Shown: positions 16,242 to 25,319, counted from the first letter of the stretch. The stretch is 42,153 nt of DNA from Hyphomicrobiaceae bacterium (GCA_022844225.1 JALHMC010000035.1:1-42153); one strand, 5' to 3'. The notes: generated by a model not told the origin, from the sequence alone. Program-made: numbers and translations.

Positions 16242-16949
16242 ATGAATCAAAAGAGCACGATCGCCCTCGTCGACGACGAGCGGAACATCCTTGCATCCCT
16301 GCGCATGGCGCTGGAGGCTGAAGGCTTCAAGGTTCGCACCTATGGCGACGGCGCGGCTGCCCTCGAAGCCCTGACCGAGGAGCCGGCTGACCTTGGCATC
16401 TTCGACATCAAGATGCCGAAGATGGACGGCATGGAATTGCTGCGGCGGATGCGCCAGCAATCCGATATGCCGGTGATCTTCCTGACCTCGAAGGACGAGG
16501 AAATCGACGAATTGTTCGGCCTGAAGATGGGCGCCGACGACTACATCGCCAAGCCGTTCTCGCAGCGGCTCGTCGTCGAACGGGTCAAAGCCGTGTTGCG
16601 CCGGTTCCAGCCGAAGGAAGGACAGACCCCGCAAACCGAGGCCGCTCGCATCGTCGAGCGCGGCAAGCTGAAGCTCGACCCCGAGCGCCACACCTGCCAT
16701 TGGGACCAAAAGGCGGTGACGCTGACCGTCACTGAGTTCCTCATTCTGCAGGCCTTGGCGCAACGTCCCGGCGTCGTAAAGACACGCGATGCGCTGATGG
16801 ACGCAGCCTACGACGACCAAGTCTATGTCGACGACCGCACGATCGACAGCCACATCAAGCGCCTGCGCAAGAAGTTCAAGGTCGTCGACGACGACTTCGA
16901 CGTGATCGAGACGCTTTACGGGGTCGGCTACCGCTTCAAGGAGGCCTGA
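16242..16949 (+). CDS. chvI: ChvI-type response regulator (OmpR/PhoB family)
   Basis: A 235-residue two-domain regulator. The receiver domain has Asp11/Asp12, the phosphoacceptor Asp55 in [10 protein letters not shown], Thr82 and Lys104 (YIAKPF). A C-terminal winged-helix DNA-binding domain includes [12 protein letters not shown], the recognition-helix region [16 protein letters not shown] and the C-terminal [10 protein letters not shown]. Sequence and position directly upstream of a ChvG-type kinase identify it as ChvI, which in Rhizobiales controls envelope, acid and host-interaction genes. The ATG at 16242 starts just before the receiver domain; longer in-frame starts exist but have no family support. 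It is followed by chvG after 16 bases. Confidence 0.92.
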   Translation: MNQKSTIALVDDERNILASLRMALEAEGFKVRTYGDGAAALEALTEEPADLGIFDIKMPKMDGMELLRRMRQQSDMPVIFLTSKDEEIDELFGLKMGADDYIAKPFSQRLVVERVKAVLRRFQPKEGQTPQTEAARIVERGKLKLDPERHTCHWDQKAVTLTVTEFLILQALAQRPGVVKTRDALMDAAYDDQVYVDDRTIDSHIKRLRKKFKVVDDDFDVIETLYGVGYRFKEA

Positions 16950-16965
16950 TCGGGAGCGCCGGCCG

Positions 16966-18831
16966 ATGGCTATCGACTGGAACCACGTATCGGCTTTGCG
17001 CGAGAAGGCAGGGGAGCGCCTCATCGGAGCCAAGACAGCCGCTGCGATGGCCGCGCTGGGTCGGACCTATCGACGAGCCGGTGCTCAGCTCGCTACCACA
17101 CGCGTGGTCAGGTTTTTCGGCAGGTCGCTTGCGCGGCGAATCTTCGTATCTAACGTCGTGGGTTTGGTCGTTCTGCTGTTCGGCATTTTCTGGGTGTCGC
17201 ATCAGCACGCCCTGCTCGTTACGGCAAAGCGCGAGAGCTTGCGGGTCCAGGCGGAGATCATCGCCGCGGCGATCGCAGCTAATGCCTCTGTGTCCACGAA
17301 CGACATTACGTTCGACCCGGGGCGGCAACCCGAAGTAGCGGCCGTCAAGGCGCCATTTCGCGACGACGCGTTCGCTGCACTCGACGAGTTGGAGCTTTCG
17401 ATCCGACCGGATCAGGTAGGACCGGTCATACGCAAACTCATCCAACCTGTGCACAACACGCGCGCCCGCATCTACGATCGCGAGGGCGAATTGGTGGTCG
17501 ATACCCACCGTGTGGAGGCAAAGACGCCGCCTCCGAAGCTCGATTCGAACGGTGAGCCGATCCGCGAAAAGCTTCGCGTTAAGACCAACTGGTTGCGAGT
17601 ACTCTCCTGGTTCGACGCGACCGACCTCCCCATTTACTACGAGATCGGTGCGGCCAACGGCACTTACTATCCAGAGGTCCGCCAGGCACTCCGGGGCGCC
17701 AAGCCGCTGCCAATGCTGCTCGTCAACGAGGACCACCACCAGATCGTCTCGTTGGCCGTGCCGATCCAGCGACGCAACGCCACACTCGGCGCGCTGCTTC
17801 TTTCGACGCGTCCCGGCGAGATCGACCATATCCTGACGCGCGAGCGTTGGATTTTTCTGTCTGTTGCGTCCATGGCGCTGCTGACCACGCTCGCCGCCTC
17901 GTTCCAGCTGAACCGATCGATCGCGGAGCCCGTGAGGCGCCTTTCTGCGGCTGCCGATCATGTAAGCAAAAGCATCAGCGCTCGCGCCGAATTGCCTGAC
18001 TACGCGCTACGCGAGGACGAAGTCGGCAAGATGGCCAGCGCGTTCCGCCAGATGACGATCGCGCTCTATCGCCGGATCGAGGCGAGCGAGAAGTTCGCGG
18101 CCGACGTGGCGCACGAACTGAAAAATCCGCTGACCGCCGCGCGATCCACGGCAGAATCGATGAGCTACGCGCGAACGCCTGAACAGCGCGAAGAACTCGC
18201 TCGGCAGATCCAAGAGGAGTTGAAGCGCCTCAACAGGCTGATCACCGATGTAGCCAACGCGTCGCGTCTTGACGCCGAACTCGCGCGCCAGGAAACCGAA
18301 ATTCTCGATCTCGGACAGACCCTGAAGGGGTTGGTGGAGGTGCTCGGGGACATTCATGGCCAGGACGGTCGAACGGTGAGTCTGGAGATCGTGCCCAAGC
18401 CGAATGGTGACAGGCGACATTTCGTGAAAGCACACGCAGGACGTCTCGGGCAGGTCGCAACAAACCTTATCGATAATGCGGCGTCGTTCTCTCCTCCTGG
18501 CGGTAAAGTCGTGGCACGGCTGCGTTCCATCGGTAACGAGGTCGAGTTATCGGTAGAGGACGAAGGGCCTGGTATGCCTGATGACAAGCTCGAGGCCATC
18601 TTTGCGCGGTTCTACTCCGATCGACCGCAGAGCGATGGTACGATCGGCAAGAATTCAGGACTTGGCCTCAGCATCTCGCGAGAGATCGTCCACGCCCATG
18701 CCGGCCGCATCTGGGCCGAGAACCGACGCGGACCGTCGACTTCGGCCGGAGAGCTCGGGCCGGTACTCGGTGCCCGCTTCGTAGTTCGGTTGCCGGGCGC
18801 CTCCAGCGCCGGACAACGCCCGGAGGGCTAG
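16966..18831 (+). CDS. chvG: ChvG/ExoS-type sensor histidine kinase
   Basis: A 621-residue membrane sensor kinase. A cytoplasmic N-terminus is followed by TM1 (about 59-79), a periplasmic domain of about 215 residues, TM2 (about 296-316), a HAMP linker (to about 370), and the HisKA segment with His383 in FAADVAHELKNPL. The ATPase domain has NLIDNAASFS (N-box), DEGPGMP (G1) and SGLGLSISR (G2). ChvG/ExoS senses acid or envelope stress and phosphorylates ChvI; in several Rhizobiales a periplasmic repressor, ExoR, holds it off, but no exoR gene is in this window. It is co-transcribed with chvI and runs to within 2 bases of the hprK start. Confidence 0.93.
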   Translation: MAIDWNHVSALREKAGERLIGAKTAAAMAALGRTYRRAGAQLATTRVVRFFGRSLARRIFVSNVVGLVVLLFGIFWVSHQHALLVTAKRESLRVQAEIIAAAIAANASVSTNDITFDPGRQPEVAAVKAPFRDDAFAALDELELSIRPDQVGPVIRKLIQPVHNTRARIYDREGELVVDTHRVEAKTPPPKLDSNGEPIREKLRVKTNWLRVLSWFDATDLPIYYEIGAANGTYYPEVRQALRGAKPLPMLLVNEDHHQIVSLAVPIQRRNATLGALLLSTRPGEIDHILTRERWIFLSVASMALLTTLAASFQLNRSIAEPVRRLSAAADHVSKSISARAELPDYALREDEVGKMASAFRQMTIALYRRIEASEKFAADVAHELKNPLTAARSTAESMSYARTPEQREELARQIQEELKRLNRLITDVANASRLDAELARQETEILDLGQTLKGLVEVLGDIHGQDGRTVSLEIVPKPNGDRRHFVKAHAGRLGQVATNLIDNAASFSPPGGKVVARLRSIGNEVELSVEDEGPGMPDDKLEAIFARFYSDRPQSDGTIGKNSGLGLSISREIVHAHAGRIWAENRRGPSTSAGELGPVLGARFVVRLPGASSAGQRPEG

Positions 18832-18833
18832 CT

Positions 18834-19301
18834 TTGATCGGATCGCCCAGCGTCGCAACTGTGCATGCCACTGCGGTGGCAGTGGCGGGTTGCGGCGTGC
18901 TGATCTTGGGACCATCAGGCTCGGGAAAGTCCAGTCTGGCACTCGGAGTGATCACGACGCCCTTCATCGATGGTGGGCAAATTGTGCCTTCTGGCCTCAT
19001 CTCCGACGATCAAGTCCTGCTGGAGCTTGTTGCGGGGCGCCTACTTGCCTCTCCACCGCCGGCCATCGCGGGCCAGCTTGAAGTGAGAGGCCTCGGTATC
19101 GTAACCTTCCGATATTCGACCCGGGTGCCGGTGTCCCTGGCCGTCGAGGTCAGACCAGCACAAGAGATCGATCGAATGCCGGATTCACGCAAGCGCCACA
19201 GCATCTTGGGTTTGGATCTGCCGCTCACGCAAATCGACCCCAGCGCATCCGGCGCAACCGCTCGGCTCTATCTTGCTGCGTTGCGACGCGTGCAGGAGTA
19301 G
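18834..19301 (+). CDS. hprK: HPr kinase/phosphorylase, short alphaproteobacterial form
   Basis: A 155-residue protein consisting of only the C-terminal kinase domain of HprK. The Walker A motif GPSGSGKS (26-33) lies close to the N-terminus, as in other alphaproteobacterial HprK proteins that lack the N-terminal domain of Firmicutes enzymes. It would phosphorylate and dephosphorylate HPr on the regulatory serine. I chose the TTG at 18834: GGAGGG overlaps the chvG stop region 6 bases upstream, which indicates translational coupling. Linkage of ChvG/ChvI to HprK and PTS proteins is characteristic of this bacterial group and suggests a carbon/nitrogen status input. Confidence 0.88.
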   Translation: MIGSPSVATVHATAVAVAGCGVLILGPSGSGKSSLALGVITTPFIDGGQIVPSGLISDDQVLLELVAGRLLASPPPAIAGQLEVRGLGIVTFRYSTRVPVSLAVEVRPAQEIDRMPDSRKRHSILGLDLPLTQIDPSASGATARLYLAALRRVQE

Positions 19302-19371
19302 CAACAGTGATTGAGTTGCTCATGCCCCCGGTTTCGGCGCAGATTTCGTCCAGCTGCAACGACGAGTTAGA

Positions 19372-19521
19372 ATGATGGTAGCCAAGGACCGCGATTCGGC
19401 TAAAAAGCGAGGTAAGAATCGATCGATCCGTTGGCGAAACGTGTTCGTCGAGTCCACGGATCAAGTCGGGTCGATCCTTGCCACGCGAATTGCCATGCGT
19501 TGTCAACGAAAGGCGGATTGA
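19372..19521 (+). CDS. possible small basic ORF coupled to the EIIA gene
   Basis: A 49-codon open frame beginning MMVAKDRDSAKKRG. It is very basic, with no recognised domain. Its stop overlaps the EIIA start as TGATG, the classical translational-coupling arrangement. It lies where many alphaproteobacteria carry rapZ between hprK and the EIIA gene, but the peptide does not resemble RapZ. No strong ribosome-binding site precedes it. It could be a leader peptide, a small protein or chance. Confidence 0.25.
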   Translation: MMVAKDRDSAKKRGKNRSIRWRNVFVESTDQVGSILATRIAMRCQRKAD

Positions 19522-19925
19522 TGATCGGCATTGTGATCATCACACACGGGGGCCTCGCAACCGAGTTCCGCGCCGCGCTTGAGCATGTCGTCGGCCATCA
19601 GGACGGCCTCGAAACCTTGTCTATCGGCCCCGACGATGACATCGAGACCCGTCGAGCCGAACTCATAGCTGCCGTCCAGCGGGCCGATGTGGGTCGCGGC
19701 GTTGTCATCCTGACCGACATGTTTGGCGGCACCCCTTCAAATCTCGCGATCTCGGTGATGGACGACACGGGGGCCGAGGTCCTGGCAGGCGTCAATTTGC
19801 CGATGCTCGTGCGCCTCGCCAGCGTCCGGCGCGACAAGACGCTTGCCGAAGCCGTAGACCTCGCCAAGGAAGCGGGGCGCAAGTACATCTCCGTTGCGAG
19901 TCAGGTCCTCTCCGGCGAGAGTTGA
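19521..19925 (+). CDS. PTS EIIA component, mannose (EIIA-Man) family
   Basis: A 134-residue EIIA(Man) domain: it begins MIGIVIITHGGLA with the phosphoacceptor His9, and contains VVILTDMFGGTPSNLAIS and AGVNLPMLVRLAS, both family-defining. It would receive phosphate from HPr. With no EIIB or EIIC gene nearby, this is the regulatory, transport-independent PTS of alphaproteobacteria, not a sugar importer. The ATG at 19521 follows AAAGGCGG; a longer frame upstream has no family support. It is followed by ptsH after 27 bases. Confidence 0.92.
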   Translation: MIGIVIITHGGLATEFRAALEHVVGHQDGLETLSIGPDDDIETRRAELIAAVQRADVGRGVVILTDMFGGTPSNLAISVMDDTGAEVLAGVNLPMLVRLASVRRDKTLAEAVDLAKEAGRKYISVASQVLSGES

Positions 19926-19952
19926 GGCATCGACTTTTCCGAAGGGCCATCC

Positions 19953-20234
19953 ATGCCAGATACCAAGCCGCGGGTCGAACTGACGATCCGCAACAAGAAG
20001 GGGCTGCACGCGCGCGCCTCCGCCAAATTTGTGAAGTGCGCCGAGAACTTCAACGCCTCGATTCGTGTCACGCGGGAAGGTAACACGGTGGGCGGCACGT
20101 CAATCATGGGTCTGATGATGCTGGCAGCCGGCCAGGGCACGACCATTATCATTGAGGTAGAGGGGCCGGAAGCCGTCGAAGCGATGGCCGCGCTGAGTGC
20201 CCTCGTCCAGGACGGCTTCGGCGAGGAGTGCTGA
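19953..20234 (+). CDS. ptsH: HPr phosphocarrier protein
   Basis: A 93-residue HPr. The catalytic His19 lies in KKGLHARASAKF. The regulatory serine expected to be phosphorylated by HprK is Ser50 in GGTSIMGLMML, a sequence context close to the Ser46 site of Firmicutes. The C-terminus is the usual amphipathic helix. It is the last gene of the chvI-chvG-hprK-EIIA-ptsH run. Having both a conserved Ser site and HprK in the same operon supports a working Ser-phosphorylation circuit. A GC-rich hairpin lies between its stop and the convergent kor operon. Confidence 0.95.
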   Translation: MPDTKPRVELTIRNKKGLHARASAKFVKCAENFNASIRVTREGNTVGGTSIMGLMMLAAGQGTTIIIEVEGPEAVEAMAALSALVQDGFGEEC

Positions 20235-20388
20235 CGACAACGCGCTAAGCAGAGGATTGCATCGCTGGGGCTAAGCCTGCGCGCCGCCGACGCAACGGAC
20301 CGGTGCCAAACGGCTGTCCCCACGCAGGCGCCTACCACCCTAACAGCAGACCTCCCCATCCGGAGATCAAACGAACTCCCGCCCCGCA

Positions 20389-20413
20389 GGTGGCGCACGT
20401 CTCTGGCGCCACC
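20389..20413. terminator. GC-rich hairpin between convergent ptsH and kor operons
   Basis: A perfect 8-bp stem GGTGGCGC / GCGCCACC with a 9-base loop, 23 bases beyond the korB stop and about 155 beyond the ptsH stop. There is no T-run on either side, so it is not a canonical intrinsic terminator. A bidirectional transcription block or mRNA 3'-end stabiliser is the likely role. Confidence 0.45.
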
Positions 20414-20435
20414 CGCCCAGGCCAATGCATGCCCC

Positions 20436-21494
20436 TCAGCGGAAGCGGGCGTTGATGCTATCCAATGCCTTGGAACCAGGACAGAGTTCCGAGACGGGTA
20501 TTTCATTCAGCGGGCGATCCGTGGTGGCCAGCGCATCGTGGAGGTCTTCGCCGGTCTCGTTCACATAGAGAAGGCCGGTCGCGACCTGCCCCTTCGAGGC
20601 ATTGCGGCGGATGGTGAGGATGGCCTCGTCCGGGTCACGGAAGTCATGGGCGCCGTCGAGCTTGTTCAAGAGCAGCTTTGAGCCATCGTGCAATGTTACG
20701 GCCGCCGTGGTCCCTTCTGCATAAGAAACGGTGATCTCCTCCTTCGGCTCGACGTAATCGAGCTTGTTTTCGGAAGCGAGGTTGTGAGCCCGCACGTAGT
20801 CGAAGCTCTTGGTCGACGTTGGGTGATTGTTAAAAGTGACGCAGGGGCTGATCACGTCGAGGAAGGCGAAGCCCTTGTAGCTGATGGCCGCCTTGATCAG
20901 CGGGATCAGCTGCTTCTTGTCGCCGGAGAACGACCGGGCCACGAAGCCGGCGCCGAGCTGGATAGCCATCTGGCAAAGGTCAATGGCATCGAACGGATTG
21001 GCTTCACCCTTCTTCGAAGGTGAGTTCTTGTCGTTGGTCGCCGAAAACTGCCCCTTCGTCAGGCCGTAGCAGCCATTATTCATGACGATGTAGCTCATGT
21101 TCAGCTTCCGCCGCACTGCGTGAGCGAACTGGCCGAGGCCGATCGAGGCGGTATCACCGTCACCCGAAATACCAATGTAGACGAGATCCCTGTTCGCCAT
21201 GTTGGCGCCGGTCGTGACGGACGGCATGCGGCCGTGCACGGAGTTGAAGCCATGGCTGCGACCAAGGAAATAGGTCGGCGTCTTTGACGAGCAGCCGATG
21301 CCGGACAACTTGGCGATTCGATGCGCCGGCAGATCCATCTCGTAGCAGGCTTCGATGATGGCGGCCGTGATGCTGTCGTGTCCGCAGCCGGCGCAAAGTG
21401 TCGACATTGAGGCTTCGTAGTCACGATGCGTCAGGCCGAGGGCATTGCGCGGAAGAGCCGGGTGATGAGCAACGGGCTTTGTGATGTAGGTCAT
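20436..21494 (-). CDS. korB: 2-oxoacid (2-oxoglutarate):ferredoxin oxidoreductase, beta subunit
   Basis: A 352-residue thiamine-pyrophosphate subunit. STLCAGCGHDSI (31-42) is the N-terminal Cys motif and GISGDGDTASIGLGQFAHAVRR is the TPP/Mg site, followed by VMNNGCYGLTKGQFSAT. Such beta subunits decarboxylate a 2-oxoacid on TPP and pass electrons through an iron-sulfur centre to ferredoxin, forming an acyl-CoA. The alpha partner is 15 bases upstream and gamma-alpha fused. 2-oxoglutarate is the likely substrate from overall similarity, but pyruvate or branched 2-oxoacids cannot be excluded. It is the last gene of a three-gene reverse operon. Confidence 0.9.
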   Translation of the reverse strand: MTYITKPVAHHPALPRNALGLTHRDYEASMSTLCAGCGHDSITAAIIEACYEMDLPAHRIAKLSGIGCSSKTPTYFLGRSHGFNSVHGRMPSVTTGANMANRDLVYIGISGDGDTASIGLGQFAHAVRRKLNMSYIVMNNGCYGLTKGQFSATNDKNSPSKKGEANPFDAIDLCQMAIQLGAGFVARSFSGDKKQLIPLIKAAISYKGFAFLDVISPCVTFNNHPTSTKSFDYVRAHNLASENKLDYVEPKEEITVSYAEGTTAAVTLHDGSKLLLNKLDGAHDFRDPDEAILTIRRNASKGQVATGLLYVNETGEDLHDALATTDRPLNEIPVSELCPGSKALDSINARFR

Positions 21495-21509
21495 GGACGC
21501 GATCCTCGC

Positions 21510-23333
21510 TTATTCCGCGGCCTGCGCCTTGGCGGGCTGCAGCTGTTTCAGCACGGCCTGTCGCACGAAATTGGCGGTCATCGGCGTACCATCGTAATTG
21601 AGCGTGGCGATCAACTTCTCCTGCGGCACTTCCGCCTCTACCATGAGAAGCTGACGCATCTGAGCGTCGCGGTTCTGCTCGACAACGAAGATGCGGTCGT
21701 GCGCCGCGCAGAAGGCCTTGACCTCCTCTGTGAACGGGAACGCCTTGAGGCGCAACGCGTTGACCTTGACGCCGTCCCGCTCGAGATAGTCGAGCGCCTC
21801 GAGCACGGCCGGTCGGGTCGCGCCGAAGTAGATCAGACCGGTCTTGCCCCCGGCATCGCGTGTCGTAATCTCGGGCTTTGGAACCAAGGTCGCTGCCGTA
21901 TCGAACTTCCTCCGGATACGGTCGAGAATACGGGCGTGAATGGTCCCGTCTTCGGTGTAGCGTGCGTTCTCGTCGTGACTGGTTCCGCGGGTGAAATAGG
22001 ACCCCATCGTCTCGTGAGTGCCGGGCAGCGTCCGGTACGGAATCGCATCACCATCGACATCCTGATAGCGACCCCATGGCCGCCCCTTGGCCTTGGCAAA
22101 GCCCTCGAGTTCCTCGCGGGACAACACCTTGCCGCGATCGGCGACCCAGTTGTCGTCCCACGCGAGCGGCTCTGTCATCCAATCATTCATGCCAATGTCG
22201 AGGTCCGACAGCATCATGACCGGGGTCTGCAGCCGCTCCGCGAGGTCGAACGCGTCGGCACTCATGGAAAAGCACTCGGTGGGGCTCGCCGGGAACAGCA
22301 ACACGTGCTTGGTGTCTCCGTGACTGGCGTAGGCGCACGAAATGATATCCGGCTGTCCCGTGCGGGTCGGCATACCGGTCGAGGGGCCGCCACGCTGGAT
22401 ATTGTAGAGAACGACCGGGATCTCTGCGAAATAGGCGAGACCCAGAAACTCGCTCATCAGCGAGATACCCGGCCCCGAGGTTGCCGTGAATGAGCGCGCG
22501 CCATTCCATCCGCCACCGATGGCAACGCCGATGGCGGCGAGTTCATCCTCGGCCTGCACGATCGCGTAGTTGCGCTTTCCGTCCTTCGTCACCCGGAACC
22601 GTCGGGCATGCTTTTCATATCCCTCGGCAAGCGAGGTGGACGGTGTGATTGGATACCAAGCGCACACCGTGGCGCCAGCGTAGACCGCGCCCAGGCCGGC
22701 AGCCTCGTTGCCGGTAAGCATGATCTTGCCCTTCGCACCCTCGGCGTGACGGACCTTGATCGGAAGCGGGCACTGGAAATTGGCTTGCGCGTATTCGCGG
22801 CCGATCGCGACGGCCTGCATATTGGCCGCGAGCAGCTTCTCCTTGCCCTTCAACTGATCTCCGACCACGCCCTCGAGCACCTTGACGTCCATGTCGAGCA
22901 ATGCGGTTAGCGCGCCGACGTAGACCATGTTCTTGAAGAGCTGCCGCTGCCGGGCATCCTTCCAGATCTTGGCGCAGATCTCTGCGATCGGCAGACCAAG
23001 CACAGTGATATCGGTGCGCTGCCAGAGGCGCGGCATGGTCGAATCGTAGAGCAACCACCCGCCGGAAACGAGCTCGGCCACGTCGTTGGCATAGGTCTGC
23101 GGGTTCATGGCGACCATCATGTCGATGCCGTCACGACGGGCCATATATCCAGCTTCCGAGACTCGGACCTCGTACCAAGTGGGAAGCCCTTGGATGTTCG
23201 AGGGGAAGATATTCTTCGGCGAGACCGGTATTCCCATCCGAAATAGCGTCTTGGCGAAAATGGTGTTCGCCGATGCTGATCCGGAGCCATTGACGGTTGC
23301 GAACTTGATGACGAAGTCGTTGGTGCCGCTCAT
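21510..23333 (-). CDS. korA: 2-oxoacid (2-oxoglutarate):ferredoxin oxidoreductase, fused gamma-alpha subunit
   Basis: A 607-residue protein. The N-terminal gamma domain begins FVIKFATVNGSGSASANTIF (about 7-26). The alpha pyrimidine-binding domain starts around LTGNEAAGLGAVYAGATVCAWYPITPSTS and includes QAEDELAAIGVAIGGGWNGAR and RGGPSTGMPTRTGQPD. The C-terminal domain resembles the CoA-binding end (ERDGVKVNALRLKAFPF). Gamma-alpha fusion is the usual form in KorA of aerobic and facultative bacteria. It pairs with korB. A flavoprotein gene lies 99 bases upstream on the same strand. The start ATG has no strong ribosome-binding site. Confidence 0.92.
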   Translation of the reverse strand: MSGTNDFVIKFATVNGSGSASANTIFAKTLFRMGIPVSPKNIFPSNIQGLPTWYEVRVSEAGYMARRDGIDMMVAMNPQTYANDVAELVSGGWLLYDSTMPRLWQRTDITVLGLPIAEICAKIWKDARQRQLFKNMVYVGALTALLDMDVKVLEGVVGDQLKGKEKLLAANMQAVAIGREYAQANFQCPLPIKVRHAEGAKGKIMLTGNEAAGLGAVYAGATVCAWYPITPSTSLAEGYEKHARRFRVTKDGKRNYAIVQAEDELAAIGVAIGGGWNGARSFTATSGPGISLMSEFLGLAYFAEIPVVLYNIQRGGPSTGMPTRTGQPDIISCAYASHGDTKHVLLFPASPTECFSMSADAFDLAERLQTPVMMLSDLDIGMNDWMTEPLAWDDNWVADRGKVLSREELEGFAKAKGRPWGRYQDVDGDAIPYRTLPGTHETMGSYFTRGTSHDENARYTEDGTIHARILDRIRRKFDTAATLVPKPEITTRDAGGKTGLIYFGATRPAVLEALDYLERDGVKVNALRLKAFPFTEEVKAFCAAHDRIFVVEQNRDAQMRQLLMVEAEVPQEKLIATLNYDGTPMTANFVRQAVLKQLQPAKAQAAE

Positions 23334-23432
23334 TCGAATTCGACCCTGGCTTTGCCGGGATCACCGGGGCCGAGCCCCGAGCTACCGGCGATGCATCACG
23401 ATCTCAGACACTGATGGTGGGGATGCCCCACC

Positions 23433-25319
23433 TTATCCAAGATAGGCGTTATGGTGCGAGAGACACGCCTTTGCGGCCTGCGGCTCGACGTAGAAGAACT
23501 TCTGCATGTCCCATGCTCCCGTCGGACAGCGCTCGGCGCACAAGCCGCAATGCAGGCAGACATCCTCATCCTTCGCCATGATGCGACCCGTTTTGAGTGT
23601 GTCTGAGATGTAGAGATCCTGCGTCGCGTTCAAGGCAGGTACACGCAACGACTGACGCAATTCCGCCTCTGCATCGTTCTCGGTGAAATTAATGCAATCC
23701 ACCGGACAGATGTCCATGCACGCGTCGCACTCGATGCAGAGCGGAGCCGAAAACACCGTTTGCACGTCGCAGTTGAGGCAGCGCTCGACCTCTTTCGCGG
23801 CAAGCTTGTCATCAAAGCCGAGTTCCACCTCGAGCTTCAGGTTCTTGATCGAGGTCTTGAGATCGGCGTGAGGTACGGCAACACGCTTCGCCGCGTCATA
23901 ATCGTTGGAATACGACCACTCGTGGATTCCCATCTTCTGCGAGACGAGCGTCGCGCCGGGCGCAGGGCGCTCGGTGATCGGCCGACCATTGCAGAAGGCA
24001 TCGATGGAGATCGCGGCTTGATGACCGTGAGACACGGCCCAGATGATGTTCTCAGGGCCCCAGGCCGCATCGCCGCCGAAGAAAACCCCAGGGCGCGTGG
24101 ACATGAACGTGTTGCGATCGACTTTCGGCATGTCCCACTCGCCGAATTCGATCCCGATGTCGCGTTCGATCCAGGGGAAAGCATTGTCCTGGCCAATCGC
24201 CATGAGCACGTCGTCGCACTCGATGGTCACCAACTCTCCGGAGGCCTTCAGCTGCGGACGGCCCTTTGCGTCGACGCCCGCCTCGATCATCTTCTCGAAA
24301 ACAACCCCGGCGAGCTTGCCGCCTTTGATGACGAAAGACTTCGGCGCGTGGTTCTCGAGAATCGGGATGCCTTCGTAAACGGCGTCCTTGATCTCCCACT
24401 CGGAGGCCTTCATGACCTTTCGCGGAGACCTGACCGTCACCGTCACAGCCTCAGCGCCAAGACGCAAAGCCGTCCGGCAGCAGTCCATGGCGGTGTTCCC
24501 GCCACCGATGACGACCACGCGCTTGCCGATCTTGTCGATGTGGCCGAAGGCGACCGATGTCAGAAAATCGATGCCGATATGGATGTTCGCCGACGCCTCG
24601 GCGCGGCCGGGAACGTCCAGATCCTTGCCACGCGGCGCTCCGGTGCCGACGAAGACCGCGTCATAGCCTTCATCGACGACGGCCTTGAGGCTTTTCACCT
24701 CATGGCCAAAGCGGATCTCGACTCCGAAGTCCGTAATCCGCTCCACCTCCTCGTCGAGTACCTCCTCAGGAAGTCGGAACGAGGGGATGTTGGTGCGCAT
24801 CAGCCCCCCGCCCTTCGGATCCTTTTCATAGAGGACGCAATGGTAACCGAGCGGCATCAGATCCCGGGCGACCGTCAGCGACGCAGGACCTGCTCCGAGC
24901 AATGCGATCCGCTTGCCGTTCTTCTTCGTCGGGATCTCCGGCATAAATCCGTCGATGTCGCCTTTGTAGTCGGCGGCAACACGTTTCAGCCGGCAGATCG
25001 CGACCGGCTCTGCGTTCTTCCGGCTGGGATCCTTCGCGTTCGGTTCGTCGCTGGTCTGCAGACGGCCTCGCCTGCAAGCCGGCTCGCACGGACGATCGCA
25101 GACACGGCCGAGGATGCCGGGAAACACGTTCGATTCCCAGTTCAGCATGTAGGCCGCTGCATACTGACCTTGCGCGATCAGTCGAATGTACTCGGGCACC
25201 GGTGTGTGGGTCGGACATGCCCATTGGCAGTCGACGACCTTGTGAAAGTACTTGGGGTTGGAGATGTCGGTCGGGGCCATGCGTGCTTTGGCCCGCGCTG
25301 CGATCTCGCTCGCCTGCAT
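23433..25319 (-). CDS. FAD/NAD(P)/iron-sulfur oxidoreductase, ferredoxin:NAD(P) partner of Kor (GltD-like)
   Basis: A 628-residue multicentre flavoprotein. The N-terminal Cys motifs CQWACPTHT and CDRPCEPACRRG match the GltD/dihydropyrimidine-dehydrogenase Fe-S domain. The FAD site is LLGAGPASLTVARDL and the NAD(P) site VVVIGGGNTAMDC. The C-terminal ferredoxin domain has two clusters (CIECDACMDICPVDC and CLHCGLCAERCP). A protein of this design next to korAB corresponds to the KorC-type NADP:ferredoxin oxidoreductase described in anaerobic aromatic degraders, linking the Kor reaction to NAD(P)H. The two terminal [4Fe-4S] clusters would carry the electrons without a separate ferredoxin. It leads the operon; its ATG follows CAGGGA. 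Confidence 0.9.
   Translation of the reverse strand: MQASEIAARAKARMAPTDISNPKYFHKVVDCQWACPTHTPVPEYIRLIAQGQYAAAYMLNWESNVFPGILGRVCDRPCEPACRRGRLQTSDEPNAKDPSRKNAEPVAICRLKRVAADYKGDIDGFMPEIPTKKNGKRIALLGAGPASLTVARDLMPLGYHCVLYEKDPKGGGLMRTNIPSFRLPEEVLDEEVERITDFGVEIRFGHEVKSLKAVVDEGYDAVFVGTGAPRGKDLDVPGRAEASANIHIGIDFLTSVAFGHIDKIGKRVVVIGGGNTAMDCCRTALRLGAEAVTVTVRSPRKVMKASEWEIKDAVYEGIPILENHAPKSFVIKGGKLAGVVFEKMIEAGVDAKGRPQLKASGELVTIECDDVLMAIGQDNAFPWIERDIGIEFGEWDMPKVDRNTFMSTRPGVFFGGDAAWGPENIIWAVSHGHQAAISIDAFCNGRPITERPAPGATLVSQKMGIHEWSYSNDYDAAKRVAVPHADLKTSIKNLKLEVELGFDDKLAAKEVERCLNCDVQTVFSAPLCIECDACMDICPVDCINFTENDAEAELRQSLRVPALNATQDLYISDTLKTGRIMAKDEDVCLHCGLCAERCPTGAWDMQKFFYVEPQAAKACLSHHNAYLG

Noticed and set aside
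15540..17033. 497-codon reverse open frame over the end of the gamma-glutamyltransferase gene and chvI
   Set aside because: It lies opposite clear receiver and winged-helix coding sequence and shows no domain of its own.
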